This document shows positions 38,461 through 46,763 of a stretch of 64,000 bases of DNA, piece after piece. Both the position numbers and the translations under genes were made by a program. Numbering within the stretch: the stretch's first letter is position 1; every line of letters begins with the position of its first letter. The DNA is from Mumia quercus (GTDB taxonomy: Bacteria; Actinomycetota; Actinomycetes; Propionibacteriales; Nocardioidaceae): assembly GCF_025506335.1 (NCBI RefSeq), contig NZ_JANZYO010000007.1:1-64000 (forward strand), in the 5' to 3' direction. The notes under the pieces are model-generated. The model was not told the origin of the DNA, searched no databases, and saw only the letters and a list, made by a program, of their open reading frames with translations.

Positions 38461-39258
38461 TCAGCCCCGGTACGGCTTCGCGGAGCCGCTGGCGATGCCC
38501 TTGCGGATCCGGCCCTCCACGAACCCCGCCAGGGCGTTCGGCAGGCGAGGCACCTTGGCGTCGGTGAACCAGTCCGCGTCGAACCACCCGCGCTCGTCCC
38601 AGTACGCCGCGTCGACCGGCCCCTCGTCGCGGCTGGACTCGACCAGCAGGCGCGCGACGCGGAACCCGATCAGGTCCGACGTCGTCGGGGTCGGCTCGAC
38701 GCCGTCCTCCACCGCCTTGACGGCGCTCGCCGCGAGCTCGTCCAGCGCCTGGTCGACCTTGGCGCGGTACGGGGCCTTCTGCAAGCCGGGCCCGTTCACG
38801 CCGAGCTGGCCGACCGTGTGGAAGCCCCAGCGCCGGATCGCGGTCTGCAGGTAGCCGAGGGCGGCGTCGTGCCCGGCGCCTGCGGCGGTCGAGAGCAGCA
38901 CCGCAGGCGTCCCGAAGTAACGCGGCCGGTGGATCAGGTAGGCGAAGTGGTCCACGAAGCGCTTCATCGTCGCCGACAGCGTGAAGCTGTGGACGGGGGT
39001 GGCGAAGACCACCAGATCGGCCGCGTCCATGAGCGCACGGGCCGGCTGGGCGTTGTCGGCGTTGGGGCATGCCTGCTCGCCGGCCGTCATGCACGCCAGG
39101 CAGGCGGGGCAGCTCGGGCCGAGGGCGAGCTCGTCGGTGCGCACCAGGTCGACCTCGACCGGCGTGTGCGTACGCACACGGGCGAGCAGGTCGTCGACCA
39201 GCGCACCGGTCGTGCCGTTCTCGCCGTGCCCCGTCCCGAGCACCACTCCTACGCGCAT
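38461..39258 (-). CDS. flavodoxin-fold NAD(P)H oxidoreductase with a four-cysteine motif
   Basis: This 265-aa protein has an N-terminal flavodoxin-like FMN domain (VGVVLGTGHGENGTTGALVDDLL, TPVHSFTLSATMKRFVDH). The cysteines C50, C53, C56 and C64 form a C-x2-C-x2-C-x7-C motif, the compact pattern of iron-sulfur flavoproteins. A C-terminal extension of about 80 residues is rich in Trp/Asp. It heads the FecCD importer operon, so reduction of the imported metal chelate is a reasonable idea. The [4Fe-4S] cluster is inferred only from spacing. Confidence 0.82.
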   Translation of the reverse strand: MRVGVVLGTGHGENGTTGALVDDLLARVRTHTPVEVDLVRTDELALGPSCPACLACMTAGEQACPNADNAQPARALMDAADLVVFATPVHSFTLSATMKRFVDHFAYLIHRPRYFGTPAVLLSTAAGAGHDAALGYLQTAIRRWGFHTVGQLGVNGPGLQKAPYRAKVDQALDELAASAVKAVEDGVEPTPTTSDLIGFRVARLLVESSRDEGPVDAAYWDERGWFDADWFTDAKVPRLPNALAGFVEGRIRKGIASGSAKPYRG

Positions 39259-39287
39259 GCCGGCCCCTCTCGTCTCCGTCGGCTGAC

Positions 39288-39303
39288 GATGAATATATGA
39301 TAG
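39288..39303 (-). promoter_or_regulatory. AT-rich promoter region of the importer operon
   Basis: A 16-base stretch (minus strand CTATCATATATTCATC) is almost pure A/T in a very GC-rich region. TATCAT (39,302-39,297) is a good -10, and transcription would start about 32 bases before the ATG, ahead of a GAGAGGGG ribosome binding site. No -35 or known metalloregulator box is recognised. Confidence 0.5.
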
Positions 39304-39332
39304 AGGGTTTGCGCCGATGTCTTCGGGAGGTG

Positions 39333-40733
39333 CTAGAGGTCGGCGGGCGACGCGAGCCGGCCCGCCACGGCGGTCGCTGCGGCGACCGGCGGGGAGACGA
39401 GGTGGGTGCGGCCGCCCCGGCCCTGGCGCCCCTCGAAGTTGCGGTTCGACGTGGACGCGCTGCGTTCGCCGGGACTCAGGCGGTCGGCGTTGAGGCCCTG
39501 GCACATCGAGCAGCCGGCGCCCCGCCACTCGCCGCCCGCCGCCGTGAAGATCGCGTCGAGGCCTTCGGCCTCCGCCTCGAGTCGGATCCGGGCGGAGCCG
39601 GGTACGACGAGCAGGCGGGTCCCGTCGGCCACCCGCCGCCCCTCGAGGACGGCGGCAGCGGCGCGCAGGTCCTCGAGCCTGCCGTTCGTGCAGGAGCCGA
39701 TGAACACGGTGTCGATCGCGACCTCGCGCATCGGCGTCCCCGCGCTCAGGCCCATGTAGTCGAGGGCGCGGGAAGCGGCCGCCTGGGCGTCCGTGCCGGC
39801 GAAGTCCTCGGGCGACGGGACGACCGACCCCAGCGGGACGCCGTGGGCCGGGTTGGTGCCCCACGTGACGTACGGGGTGAGGCCACCGGCGTCGAGGACG
39901 ATCTCCCGGTCGAACGTGGCGTCGTCGTCGGTGCGCAGCGTCCGCCAGTGGGCGACGGCCTCGTCCCAGGCCGTGCCGCGCGGAGCCTCAGGGCGCCCCT
40001 CCAGGTAGGCGAAGGTGGTCTCGTCCGGGGCGATCATCCCGACCTTGGCCCCCCACTCGATCGTCATGTTGCAGAGCGTCATCCGCGCCTCCATCGAGAG
40101 CGCCTCGACGACCGGGCCGCGGTACTCGACGACGTGTCCCTGGCCGCCTCCGGTCCCGGTACGGGCGATGAGGCCGAGGGCGAGGTCCTTCGCGGTGACG
40201 CCGGAGGGCAGCCCGCCGGTGATCGTGACCGCCATCGTCCGAGGCCGCGCCTGGGGGAGCGTCTGCGTGGCGAGGACGTGCTCGACCTCGCTCGTGCCGA
40301 TGCCGAAGGCGAGGGCTCCGAACGCGCCGTGGGTGGAGGTGTGGGAGTCGCCGCAGACGATGGTCGTACCGGGCTGGGAGAGCCCGAGCTGCGGACCGAC
40401 GACGTGCACGATGCCCTGCTCGACGTCTCCCATCGGGTGCAGACGTACTCCGAAGTCGGCACAGTTGCGCCGCAGCGTCTCGACCTGCGTCCGGGAGAGC
40501 AGGTCGGCGATCGGCTGGTCGAGGTCGGTCGTCGGGACGTTGTGGTCCTCGGTCGCCAGCGTGAGGTCGGGGCGGCGTACGCGGCGCCCGGCGAGCCGGA
40601 GGCCTTCGAACGCCTGCGGGCTCGTCACCTCGTGCAGGAGGTGGAGGTCGACGTAGAGAAGGTCGGGCTCCTCGCCGGATCCCCGGCGTACGACGTGGGC
40701 GTCCCACACCTTCTCGCTGAGCGTCTTCGGCAC
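39333..40733 (-). CDS. leuC: 3-isopropylmalate dehydratase large subunit
   Basis: LeuC with LeuD isomerises 2- to 3-isopropylmalate in leucine synthesis using a [4Fe-4S] cluster. The 466-aa protein has [32 protein letters not shown], and the cluster cysteines in GSCTNGR and GAGCSMCQG. The GTG start at 40,733 gives the usual [14 protein letters not shown] beginning. In most actinobacteria leuD follows at once; here the next gene is the flavodoxin-fold protein and no leuD is in the window. Confidence 0.93.
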   Translation of the reverse strand: MPKTLSEKVWDAHVVRRGSGEEPDLLYVDLHLLHEVTSPQAFEGLRLAGRRVRRPDLTLATEDHNVPTTDLDQPIADLLSRTQVETLRRNCADFGVRLHPMGDVEQGIVHVVGPQLGLSQPGTTIVCGDSHTSTHGAFGALAFGIGTSEVEHVLATQTLPQARPRTMAVTITGGLPSGVTAKDLALGLIARTGTGGGQGHVVEYRGPVVEALSMEARMTLCNMTIEWGAKVGMIAPDETTFAYLEGRPEAPRGTAWDEAVAHWRTLRTDDDATFDREIVLDAGGLTPYVTWGTNPAHGVPLGSVVPSPEDFAGTDAQAAASRALDYMGLSAGTPMREVAIDTVFIGSCTNGRLEDLRAAAAVLEGRRVADGTRLLVVPGSARIRLEAEAEGLDAIFTAAGGEWRGAGCSMCQGLNADRLSPGERSASTSNRNFEGRQGRGGRTHLVSPPVAAATAVAGRLASPADL

Positions 40734-40752
40734 GGCCGCGAGGATATCCGAT

Positions 40753-41742
40753 CTACGATCCGACCTCGTTGCCGTCCTGCGTCCGCGCCTCGAGCGCGGA
40801 CGCTGCACGGGCGTAGCGCTCAGCGACGCGGTGCAGCGCGGGAGCGAGCTCGGCAGGGCCGTCGACGGTGAAGTCGGCGTCGAGGAGACCGAGCCACAGC
40901 GCGAGCTGCTCGGGCGAGTCCGAACCGACGTAGGCGAAGCAGGATCCGGCGTCCACCTCCTCCACGACGACGGCCGGCGGGACCCGCGCGATGATCTGCG
41001 CCGCCGGCGACCGGACGTGCGCGCGGGCGCGCACCCGCCACGTCGCGGTCCCGACGGCACGCTCCACGAACCCGACGAGGTCTCCGTCAGGCTCGTCACG
41101 GGGAACGAACCGCGGGCCGTTGGGTGTCCGCAAGCGCATCCGGTCCACCCGGAACGTGCGCCACCGGTTGCGCGCCACGTCCCAGGCCGCGAGGTACCAG
41201 CGACCCCGGGTGTGCACGAGCCGGTGGGGCTCGGCCGTCCGGCGGGTCACGGTGCCGTCGGCGGCCTCGTACGAGAAGCGCACGCTCTCACGGGACCGGA
41301 CGGCGTCGGCGATCGCGGCCAGGCGGTCGACCGGCACGTCGGCCGACTCGACCGGCAGCGCGACCGTGGCTGCGAGGAGGTCGACGAGCCGGTGACGCAA
41401 CCTGCTCGGCAGCATCTGCTCGAGCTTGACGAGGGCGCTCAGCGCGGTCTGCTCGAACCCGTCGACGCCGCTGGCGGTGGTCCGCAGCCCGATCGCGACG
41501 GCGAGGGCCTCGTCGTCGTCGAGGAGCAGGGGAGGGAGCGTGCCGCCGGGCGCGAGCCTGTACCCGCCTGCGACTCCCGGTGACGCCTCCACCACGTACC
41601 CGAGGCTGCGCAGACGTCCGACGTCGCTGCGGACGGTCCGCGTCGTGACCGCGAGCCGCTCGGCCAGGGCCGGGCCCGTCCAGTCGCGCTGGGACTGGAG
41701 CAGGGAGAGCAGCTGGAGCAGCCGTGCCGAGGTCGTGAGCAC
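40753..41742 (-). CDS. WYL-domain transcriptional regulator (YafY type)
   Basis: This 329-aa regulator has an N-terminal winged helix-turn-helix ([20 protein letters not shown], then [17 protein letters not shown]) and a C-terminal WYL domain ([26 protein letters not shown]). The GTG at 41,742 gives the normal family start. An ATG at 41,784 would place part of the coding region over a palindrome and is less likely. It is divergent from the epoxide-hydrolase gene, and leuC follows 19 bases downstream on the same strand. Confidence 0.87.
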   Translation of the reverse strand: MLTTSARLLQLLSLLQSQRDWTGPALAERLAVTTRTVRSDVGRLRSLGYVVEASPGVAGGYRLAPGGTLPPLLLDDDEALAVAIGLRTTASGVDGFEQTALSALVKLEQMLPSRLRHRLVDLLAATVALPVESADVPVDRLAAIADAVRSRESVRFSYEAADGTVTRRTAEPHRLVHTRGRWYLAAWDVARNRWRTFRVDRMRLRTPNGPRFVPRDEPDGDLVGFVERAVGTATWRVRARAHVRSPAAQIIARVPPAVVVEEVDAGSCFAYVGSDSPEQLALWLGLLDADFTVDGPAELAPALHRVAERYARAASALEARTQDGNEVGS

Positions 41743-41763
41743 CTCCCCATCCTGCCCCTGAAC

Positions 41764-41782
41764 GCGGAAGCAGGTCTTCCGC
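41764..41782. promoter_or_regulatory. palindromic operator GCGGAAG-N5-CTTCCGC
   Basis: A perfect 7-bp inverted repeat with a 5-base spacer lies between the WYL regulator (start 41,742) and the divergent epoxide-hydrolase gene (start 41,804). Its position near both starts makes it the likely binding site of the WYL regulator. Confidence 0.6.
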
Positions 41783-41803
41783 ATGCACGCCTACGGTCGG
41801 CAG

Positions 41804-42994
41804 ATGAACGAGAACGCAGCAGTACGGTCGTACCGGATCGACATCCCTCAGAGCGACGTCGACGACCTCCACGAGCGGATCAGGCGCATGCGCTGGCCCG
41901 CCTTCTCGGCGGGCTCCGACTGGAGCCGCGGGGTCCCCACCGAGTACCTCCGCCGGCTCGCGGACACCTGGGTGGACGGCTTCGACTGGCGCGCCCAGGA
42001 GGCGCGCCTCAACGAGATCCCGCAGTTCGTCACGACCGTCGACGGCCAGGACGTCCACTTCCTGCACGTCCGCTCTCCCGAACCGGGCGCGCTACCTCTG
42101 CTGCTCACGCACGGGTGGCCGAGCTCGTCGGTCGAGTTCCTCCGGGTCCTGGCGCCGCTGACCGATCCGGCGGCGCACGGGGGAGAGGCGGGCGACGCGT
42201 TCGACGTCGTGGTTCCGACCCTGCCGGGATACGGGTTGTCCACGCCCCTGAACGTCGGCTGGGGCAACCTTTTCCGCGTGGCGGGCGCGTGGGCCGAGCT
42301 CGCCGGTCGCCTCGGGTACGACCGGTACGGGCTGCAGGCCACCGACGCCGGCGCGGGCGTTGCGGGGATGCTCGCGACCCTCGCACCGGAGCAGGTCGTC
42401 GGGATGCACCTCACCGGCACGGCCGCCTCGACCCCGTTCGGACCGCCTCTCGACCCGGACGACTTCGAGGGGGAGGACCGCGACCGGGTCGTGAGGTTCA
42501 ACGCCTTCCGCGAGGAAGGACTCGGCTACTTCCACCTCCAGGCGACCCGACCTCAGACGCTCGCGTACGCCCTGAGCGACTCTCCGGTCGCTCAGCTGGC
42601 GTGGATCGTGGAAAAGTTCCACGAGTGGACCGACCCTGCGGCGGAGCTCCCCGAGGAGGCGGTCGACCTCGACCAGCTGCTCACGAACGTGTCGCTCAGC
42701 TGGTTCCGGCAGGCGGGCGCGACGTCGGCGCACGCGACGTACGAAGGCATCCAGGCGTGGAAGGCGATGGCCGCGCAGCACGGCGACACCGCGAGCGGCT
42801 CAGGAGGACCCGCGGCGGCTCCGCCCACGGGGTACGCCGTCTTCGCGGCAGACACGACGGTACGGGCGTTCGCCGACCCTGGCGGCGAACTCACCCACTG
42901 GTCCACCTTCGACCGAGGTGGTCACTTCCCGGCGATGGAGGTGCCGGACCTGTGGGTGTCGGACGTACGAGAGTTCTTCCGGCCGTTGCGGTGA
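41804..42994 (+). CDS. epoxide hydrolase family protein
   Basis: This 396-aa alpha/beta hydrolase has an epoxide-hydrolase N-terminal (EHN) domain (YRIDIPQSDVDDLHERIRRMRWP). HGWP (103-106) is the oxyanion motif, the nucleophile is probably D181 in LQATDAGAGVAGML, and the catalytic His is in RGGHFPAMEVPDL. The usual GGDWG nucleophile elbow is degenerate (ATDAG). It probably opens an epoxide of a lipid or xenobiotic. The ATG at 41,804 fits the family start. Confidence 0.88.
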   Translation: MNENAAVRSYRIDIPQSDVDDLHERIRRMRWPAFSAGSDWSRGVPTEYLRRLADTWVDGFDWRAQEARLNEIPQFVTTVDGQDVHFLHVRSPEPGALPLLLTHGWPSSSVEFLRVLAPLTDPAAHGGEAGDAFDVVVPTLPGYGLSTPLNVGWGNLFRVAGAWAELAGRLGYDRYGLQATDAGAGVAGMLATLAPEQVVGMHLTGTAASTPFGPPLDPDDFEGEDRDRVVRFNAFREEGLGYFHLQATRPQTLAYALSDSPVAQLAWIVEKFHEWTDPAAELPEEAVDLDQLLTNVSLSWFRQAGATSAHATYEGIQAWKAMAAQHGDTASGSGGPAAAPPTGYAVFAADTTVRAFADPGGELTHWSTFDRGGHFPAMEVPDLWVSDVREFFRPLR

Positions 42995-42996
42995 CC

Positions 42997-43206
42997 TCAG
43001 CGGCCGCTGGGGTCGTTCGGCGCCTCTCCCGGCGGCGCGTTGCCCGAGGGCTCGGCGTCCTGGTCGTCGTCGCCCTGGTTCTCGCGCACGGCGTCTCCGG
43101 CGCTGCCGGTCGACGCCGAGGAGCGGATCTCGTCCGCCTCTGCGGAGTCGTCGTTGATGGCCTCGTCGTCGCCGACGTCGAGCGGTTCGTTCGATGCGTT
43201 GGTCAT
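42997..43206 (-). CDS. small acidic hypothetical protein
   Basis: This 69-aa, very acidic, hydrophilic protein (many Asp, Glu, Ser, Gly; MTNASNEPLDVGDDEAIND at the start) has no cysteine, membrane segment or known motif, and is likely disordered. There is no strong ribosome binding site. Codon use is compatible with a real gene, and I recall similar short acidic proteins in related genomes, but confidence is limited. It converges on the epoxide-hydrolase gene with two bases between stops. Confidence 0.5.
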   Translation of the reverse strand: MTNASNEPLDVGDDEAINDDSAEADEIRSSASTGSAGDAVRENQGDDDQDAEPSGNAPPGEAPNDPSGR

Positions 43207-43259
43207 GTCGAGTCCGGTACCCGTCGTCCCGCCAGGCAATCGTGGCGCAGGCCGGGGCC

Positions 43260-44018
43260 TCAGACCCGCCCGTACGCGCCCCAGGCCGTGGCGCCGAGGG
43301 TGAACGGCGGCTCCGGCAGGAGGGCGCGGCAGCGCTCGCGCAGCGTGGCGGCGGCGTCGGGCTCGAGCCCGCCGACGTATGTGCCGGCGGGCCCGACACC
43401 GAGGGTGAACGGCGTCCACCAGTCCTCGAAGGAGTCGAACGCCACCCGCACGGTCAGCGTGACGGTCTCGACGTCGGCGAGCCCCGCGCGGGAGAGGAGC
43501 CGGGCCAGGTCGCCTTCGCGGCTCCCGGCGAGTCCGGACTCGTCGGGAGCGTCGGGGTCCACGTCGTGCACGGCGTCCCAGAACGTCGACAACGGCCCCG
43601 TCCCTCCTGCGTGGTCCCACACGCACGCCGCGACGCGCCCGCCCGGCGTGGTCACCCGCGCCATCTCGCTGAGCCCGGCAACCGGGTCGTCCATGAAGTG
43701 CACGACGAGCTGTGCCAGCGCAGCGTCGAACGCGCCGTCCGCGAACGGGAGGTCCTCGGCTGCCGCGCGGCGGACGTCGACGCCGGGGAGGCGTGCCCGG
43801 GCGGCCTCGACGAGCGAGCGTGACGGGTCGATCGCAGCGACGCCGTCCGCGCCGAGCAGCGCGACGAGCCGCTCCGACAACGCGCCGGGCCCGCACCCCA
43901 CGTCGAGGGCGCGCTCCCCGCGGTGGAGGTCGCCCAGCGGTGCGAAGCGGTCGGCGAGGGGCTCGGCGAACCTGCCCATGAACCGCTGGTACGACTCCGG
44001 CGCGACGTCGAAGCTCAT
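43260..44018 (-). CDS. class I SAM-dependent methyltransferase
   Basis: This 252-aa UbiE/Methyltransf_11-type enzyme has motif I ALDVGCGPGALSERL, the acidic AAIDPSRSLVEAA strand, and LPFADGAFDAALAQLVVHFM. The acceptor is unknown. It is co-directional with the VOC gene upstream (9-base gap) and probably co-transcribed with it. Confidence 0.87.
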   Translation of the reverse strand: MSFDVAPESYQRFMGRFAEPLADRFAPLGDLHRGERALDVGCGPGALSERLVALLGADGVAAIDPSRSLVEAARARLPGVDVRRAAAEDLPFADGAFDAALAQLVVHFMDDPVAGLSEMARVTTPGGRVAACVWDHAGGTGPLSTFWDAVHDVDPDAPDESGLAGSREGDLARLLSRAGLADVETVTLTVRVAFDSFEDWWTPFTLGVGPAGTYVGGLEPDAAATLRERCRALLPEPPFTLGATAWGAYGRV

Positions 44019-44027
44019 CTTCGCAAT

Positions 44028-44492
44028 CTAGGCCCGCGCGCTCGCGCCCGTCATCTGCTCGAGCATCTCCAGGTAGTGCGGGTTGTTCATGATCCCGAGG
44101 ATGTTGCCGAACGGGTCGACGACGGAGGCGGTGATGAAACCCGAGCCGTCTCCCTGCTCGGTGATCGGCAGGTGCGCGGTGGCGCCGTGCGCGAGCAGGT
44201 GGTCGCGCGCGCCCTCGAGGTCGTCGACGTGCCAGTAGGCGACGACGCCCGCCGGACCCCGGGTCTGCCCGGGCGGGGCGTACCGGGCGTCGATGATCCC
44301 CAGCTCGTGCTGGTGGTCGCCGAGCCGGAACTCGACGTATCCGGGCGCCTCGGCGCTCGGGAAGGCGTAGTAAGGCGCGACGCCGAGGACCTCGGCGTAC
44401 CAGTCGCGTGCGGCGGGAAGGTCGTCGGCGAAGAGCGTGAGGGTGGCGAGTCCGCGAAGCATGTCTCTGTCCTTTGTCTGGAGGTCGTTCAT
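44028..44492 (-). CDS. VOC family protein (glyoxalase-like)
   Basis: This 154-aa protein has two VOC half-domains (ATLTLFADDLPAARDWYAEVLGV and VVAYWHVDDLEGARDHLLAHG) and the VVDPFGNILGI strand. An ATG at 44,462 (MLRGLATLTLF) is an equally plausible start, which would drop ten residues. The gene is divergent from a WYL regulator with a 25-bp palindrome in between, so it is its probable target. The substrate is unknown. Confidence 0.85.
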   Translation of the reverse strand: MNDLQTKDRDMLRGLATLTLFADDLPAARDWYAEVLGVAPYYAFPSAEAPGYVEFRLGDHQHELGIIDARYAPPGQTRGPAGVVAYWHVDDLEGARDHLLAHGATAHLPITEQGDGSGFITASVVDPFGNILGIMNNPHYLEMLEQMTGASARA

Positions 44493-44519
44493 CGGAGGAA
44501 TATCTCCATCCTCGTCGTC

Positions 44520-44544
44520 AAAGTGATCACCAAATGAGCACTTT
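44520..44544. promoter_or_regulatory. 25-bp imperfect palindrome, AAAGTGATCA-N5-TGAGCACTTT
   Basis: Two 10-base arms match at 9 of 10 positions around the spacer CCAAA. The site is AT-rich against its surroundings and lies in the gap between the divergent VOC and WYL genes. A second perfect palindrome GACGATCGTC (44,551-44,560) abuts the WYL start. This is a strong candidate operator for the WYL regulator. Confidence 0.65.
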
Positions 44545-44563
44545 CTTTGCGACGATCGTCGTT

Positions 44564-45511
44564 ATGCGTGCAGACCGGCTCGTGGCCACCCTCCTTCTCA
44601 TGCAGACGCGCGGTCGCGTGACCGCCGCCGAGGTCGCCGCGGAGCTCGAGGTGTCCGTCGCGACCGCGCGCCGCGACCTCGAGGCGCTGTCGACGGCGGG
44701 GGTTCCCGTCTACCCGCAGCCCGGCCGCGGCGGGGGCTGGTCGCTGGTCGGGGGTGCGCGCACGGACCTGACCGGTCTCACCGCAGGGGAGGCGCAGGCG
44801 CTCTTCCTGCTCGCCGGCCCCGCCGCGTCCCTCTCGCCCGAGGTGCGCTCGGCGCTGCGCAAGCTGGTGCGGGCGCTCCCGCAGACGTTTCGCGTCGACG
44901 CCGAGCGGGCGGCCGACGCGGTCCACGTGGACACGGCCGCGTGGGGCGCCGACGTACGCGAGCGCCCGCCGGTGCTCGAGGCGCTGCAGGCGGCGGTGGT
45001 CCAGCGTCGTCGCGTGCGGCTGACGTACGAGGGCAGGGCGGGCGCGCCGAGCGTCCGTACGGTCGACCCGTGGGGACTCGTCGACAAGGACGACGTCTGG
45101 TACCTCGTCGCCGGTACGGACCGCGGTCGCCGGACGTTCCGGGTCGACAGGGTCCGTACGGCCGAGGTCACCGACGAGGCTGCGCAGCGCCCCGACGACT
45201 TCTCACTGGAGGAGGCGTGGCGGGAGGTCGTCGACACCATGGAGGGACGCCGCTCCCTCGTCTCGGCGGTCGTCCTCGTCGACGCACGGTCCGTGCCGAT
45301 CCTGCGCGACCACTTCGGCCGCCACTGCGTGCCGGGCGAGGCCGGGCCGGACGGACGTGTCCGGGTCCGGGTCGCGGCGCACCTGGCGGTGTCGGTCGCC
45401 GAGCAGCTCGCCGGGTGGGGCGGCCGGGTCGAGGTGGCCGAGGGGGAGGAGGTCCGTGCCGAGCTCCTGAGGATCGGCCGGGAGCTGGTCGCGCAGTACG
45501 ACGCTTCGTGA
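44564..45511 (+). CDS. WYL-domain transcriptional regulator
   Basis: This 315-aa regulator has a DeoR/YafY-like winged helix (MRADRLVATLLLMQTRGRVTAAEVAAELEVSVATARRDLEAL) and a C-terminal WYL domain (KDDVWYLVAGTDRGRRTFRVDRV). The ATG at 44,564 is at the usual family start. It is divergent from the VOC-methyltransferase pair, which is its likely target. The effector is unknown. Confidence 0.88.
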   Translation: MRADRLVATLLLMQTRGRVTAAEVAAELEVSVATARRDLEALSTAGVPVYPQPGRGGGWSLVGGARTDLTGLTAGEAQALFLLAGPAASLSPEVRSALRKLVRALPQTFRVDAERAADAVHVDTAAWGADVRERPPVLEALQAAVVQRRRVRLTYEGRAGAPSVRTVDPWGLVDKDDVWYLVAGTDRGRRTFRVDRVRTAEVTDEAAQRPDDFSLEEAWREVVDTMEGRRSLVSAVVLVDARSVPILRDHFGRHCVPGEAGPDGRVRVRVAAHLAVSVAEQLAGWGGRVEVAEGEEVRAELLRIGRELVAQYDAS

Positions 45512-45530
45512 CCTGCCGGCCGGACGCGTG

Positions 45531-45557
45531 TGTCACACGTGGGTCGTGCTCGCCGTC
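45531..45557 (+). promoter_or_regulatory. ECF41-type promoter, TGTCACA-N16-CGTC
   Basis: TGTCACA (45,531-45,537), exactly 16 bases, then CGTC (45,554-45,557) is the promoter pattern reported for ECF41 sigma factors. Transcription would begin about 4 bases ahead of the oxidoreductase ATG, and the encoded sigma factor is the second gene of the same operon. This implies positive autoregulation. Confidence 0.85.
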
Positions 45558-45566
45558 GGAGGGGGC

Positions 45567-46763
45567 ATGACCACACACGAGAAGCACCAGATCGTCGTCC
45601 TCGGCGCCGGCTACGCGGGCCTGGCTGCGGCGCAGCGGCTCGCGCGCCGGCTCTACCAGGACGAGGTCGCGATCACCCTCGTCGCGGCGTCGCCGGAGTT
45701 CGTCGAACGGCCGCGCCTCCACCAGGCGGCGACCGGCCAGAGCATCCGCGCGATGGCGCTCGCCGACCTCGTCGCCGGGCTCGCGCTCACGCTGCGGATC
45801 GCCCGCGTCCGGTCCGTCGACGCCGACGCGCACCGCCTCGTCTTCGACGACGGTGCCGTCCTCCCGTACGACACGCTGGTCCTCGCGGCGGGCAGCAGGA
45901 TCGCCGCGGACACCGTCCCCGGCGCGGCCGCGCACACGGTGCGCCTGGACGACCGCGGAGCGGCGGCGGGAGCGGCGCGGCGCCTCGGCGAGCTGGCGTC
46001 CTCCTCGGGACGCGTCGTGGTCTGCGGAGGTGGCTTGACCGGCCTCGAGATCGCCAGCGAGGTCGCGGACCGCTGGCCTGCGCTGGACGTACGGATGGTC
46101 AGCGGCAGCGAGCCGGGGGGATGGTTGTCCGCCGCCGCGCGCACCCACCTCGTCGCCGCGCTCGACGCCCTCGGTGTCGTACGGACGGTCGGCCGGGTCG
46201 CGCAGGTGGAGCCGGACGCCCTCGTGCTGGCCGACGGAGAACGGGTGGAGTTCGACCTGTGCTTCTGGGCCGGCGGCTTCGCACCGTCACCGCTCGTCGC
46301 CGCGTCAGGTGTCGCGGTGGACGCGGCCGGGCGGGCACGGGTCGACACGACGATGCGCTCGACGTCGCACCCCGACGTATGGGTCGTCGGTGACGCCGCT
46401 GCCGTGGCGGGGCCGTGGGGCGACTCCCTCGCGATGGGATGCCGTACGGGTGCCTTCACCGCCGCGCCGGCTGCTGAGTCGGTCGTGGCCGCGCTCACGG
46501 GTGGCCGCCCGCGCTCGGTGCGGTTCCGCTACTGGCACGAGTGCCTCAGCCTCGGACGGCGCTCCGGCCTCGTCCAGCTGCTGCGGGCCGACGGGACTCC
46601 GAAGGAGCAGATCCTCACCGGACGTACGGCGATCGTCTACAAGAACGTGGTCCTCGACTCGGCGCGTCTCCTCTTCCGTCACCCGTCGCCGTGGGTCGCG
46701 CGGCGCAGGCACCTGCGCGCTCCCGAGGCCGTGGCCTCCTCCGCGGAGAGAATCGCGTCATGA
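45567..46763 (+). CDS. NAD(P)/FAD-dependent oxidoreductase, ECF41 partner
   Basis: This 398-aa NDH-2/AIF-like flavoprotein has an FAD loop VVLGAGYAGLAAAQRLA, an NAD(P)H loop VVVCGGGLTGLEIASEV, and a late VWVVGDAAAVAGP motif. The C-terminal region is short and lacks a clear membrane anchor. The ATG has a CGGAGGGGG ribosome binding site. Its stop overlaps the sigma factor start. ECF41 sigma factors typically neighbour a carboxymuconolactone decarboxylase, oxidoreductase or epimerase, and this gene is the oxidoreductase version. Confidence 0.9.
   Translation: MTTHEKHQIVVLGAGYAGLAAAQRLARRLYQDEVAITLVAASPEFVERPRLHQAATGQSIRAMALADLVAGLALTLRIARVRSVDADAHRLVFDDGAVLPYDTLVLAAGSRIAADTVPGAAAHTVRLDDRGAAAGAARRLGELASSSGRVVVCGGGLTGLEIASEVADRWPALDVRMVSGSEPGGWLSAAARTHLVAALDALGVVRTVGRVAQVEPDALVLADGERVEFDLCFWAGGFAPSPLVAASGVAVDAAGRARVDTTMRSTSHPDVWVVGDAAAVAGPWGDSLAMGCRTGAFTAAPAAESVVAALTGGRPRSVRFRYWHECLSLGRRSGLVQLLRADGTPKEQILTGRTAIVYKNVVLDSARLLFRHPSPWVARRRHLRAPEAVASSAERIAS

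Noticed and set aside
39259-40752. T-box, leucine leader or cobalamin riboswitch near leuC and the FecCD operon
   Set aside because: The 19-base and 74-base gaps are too short and show none of the conserved elements.
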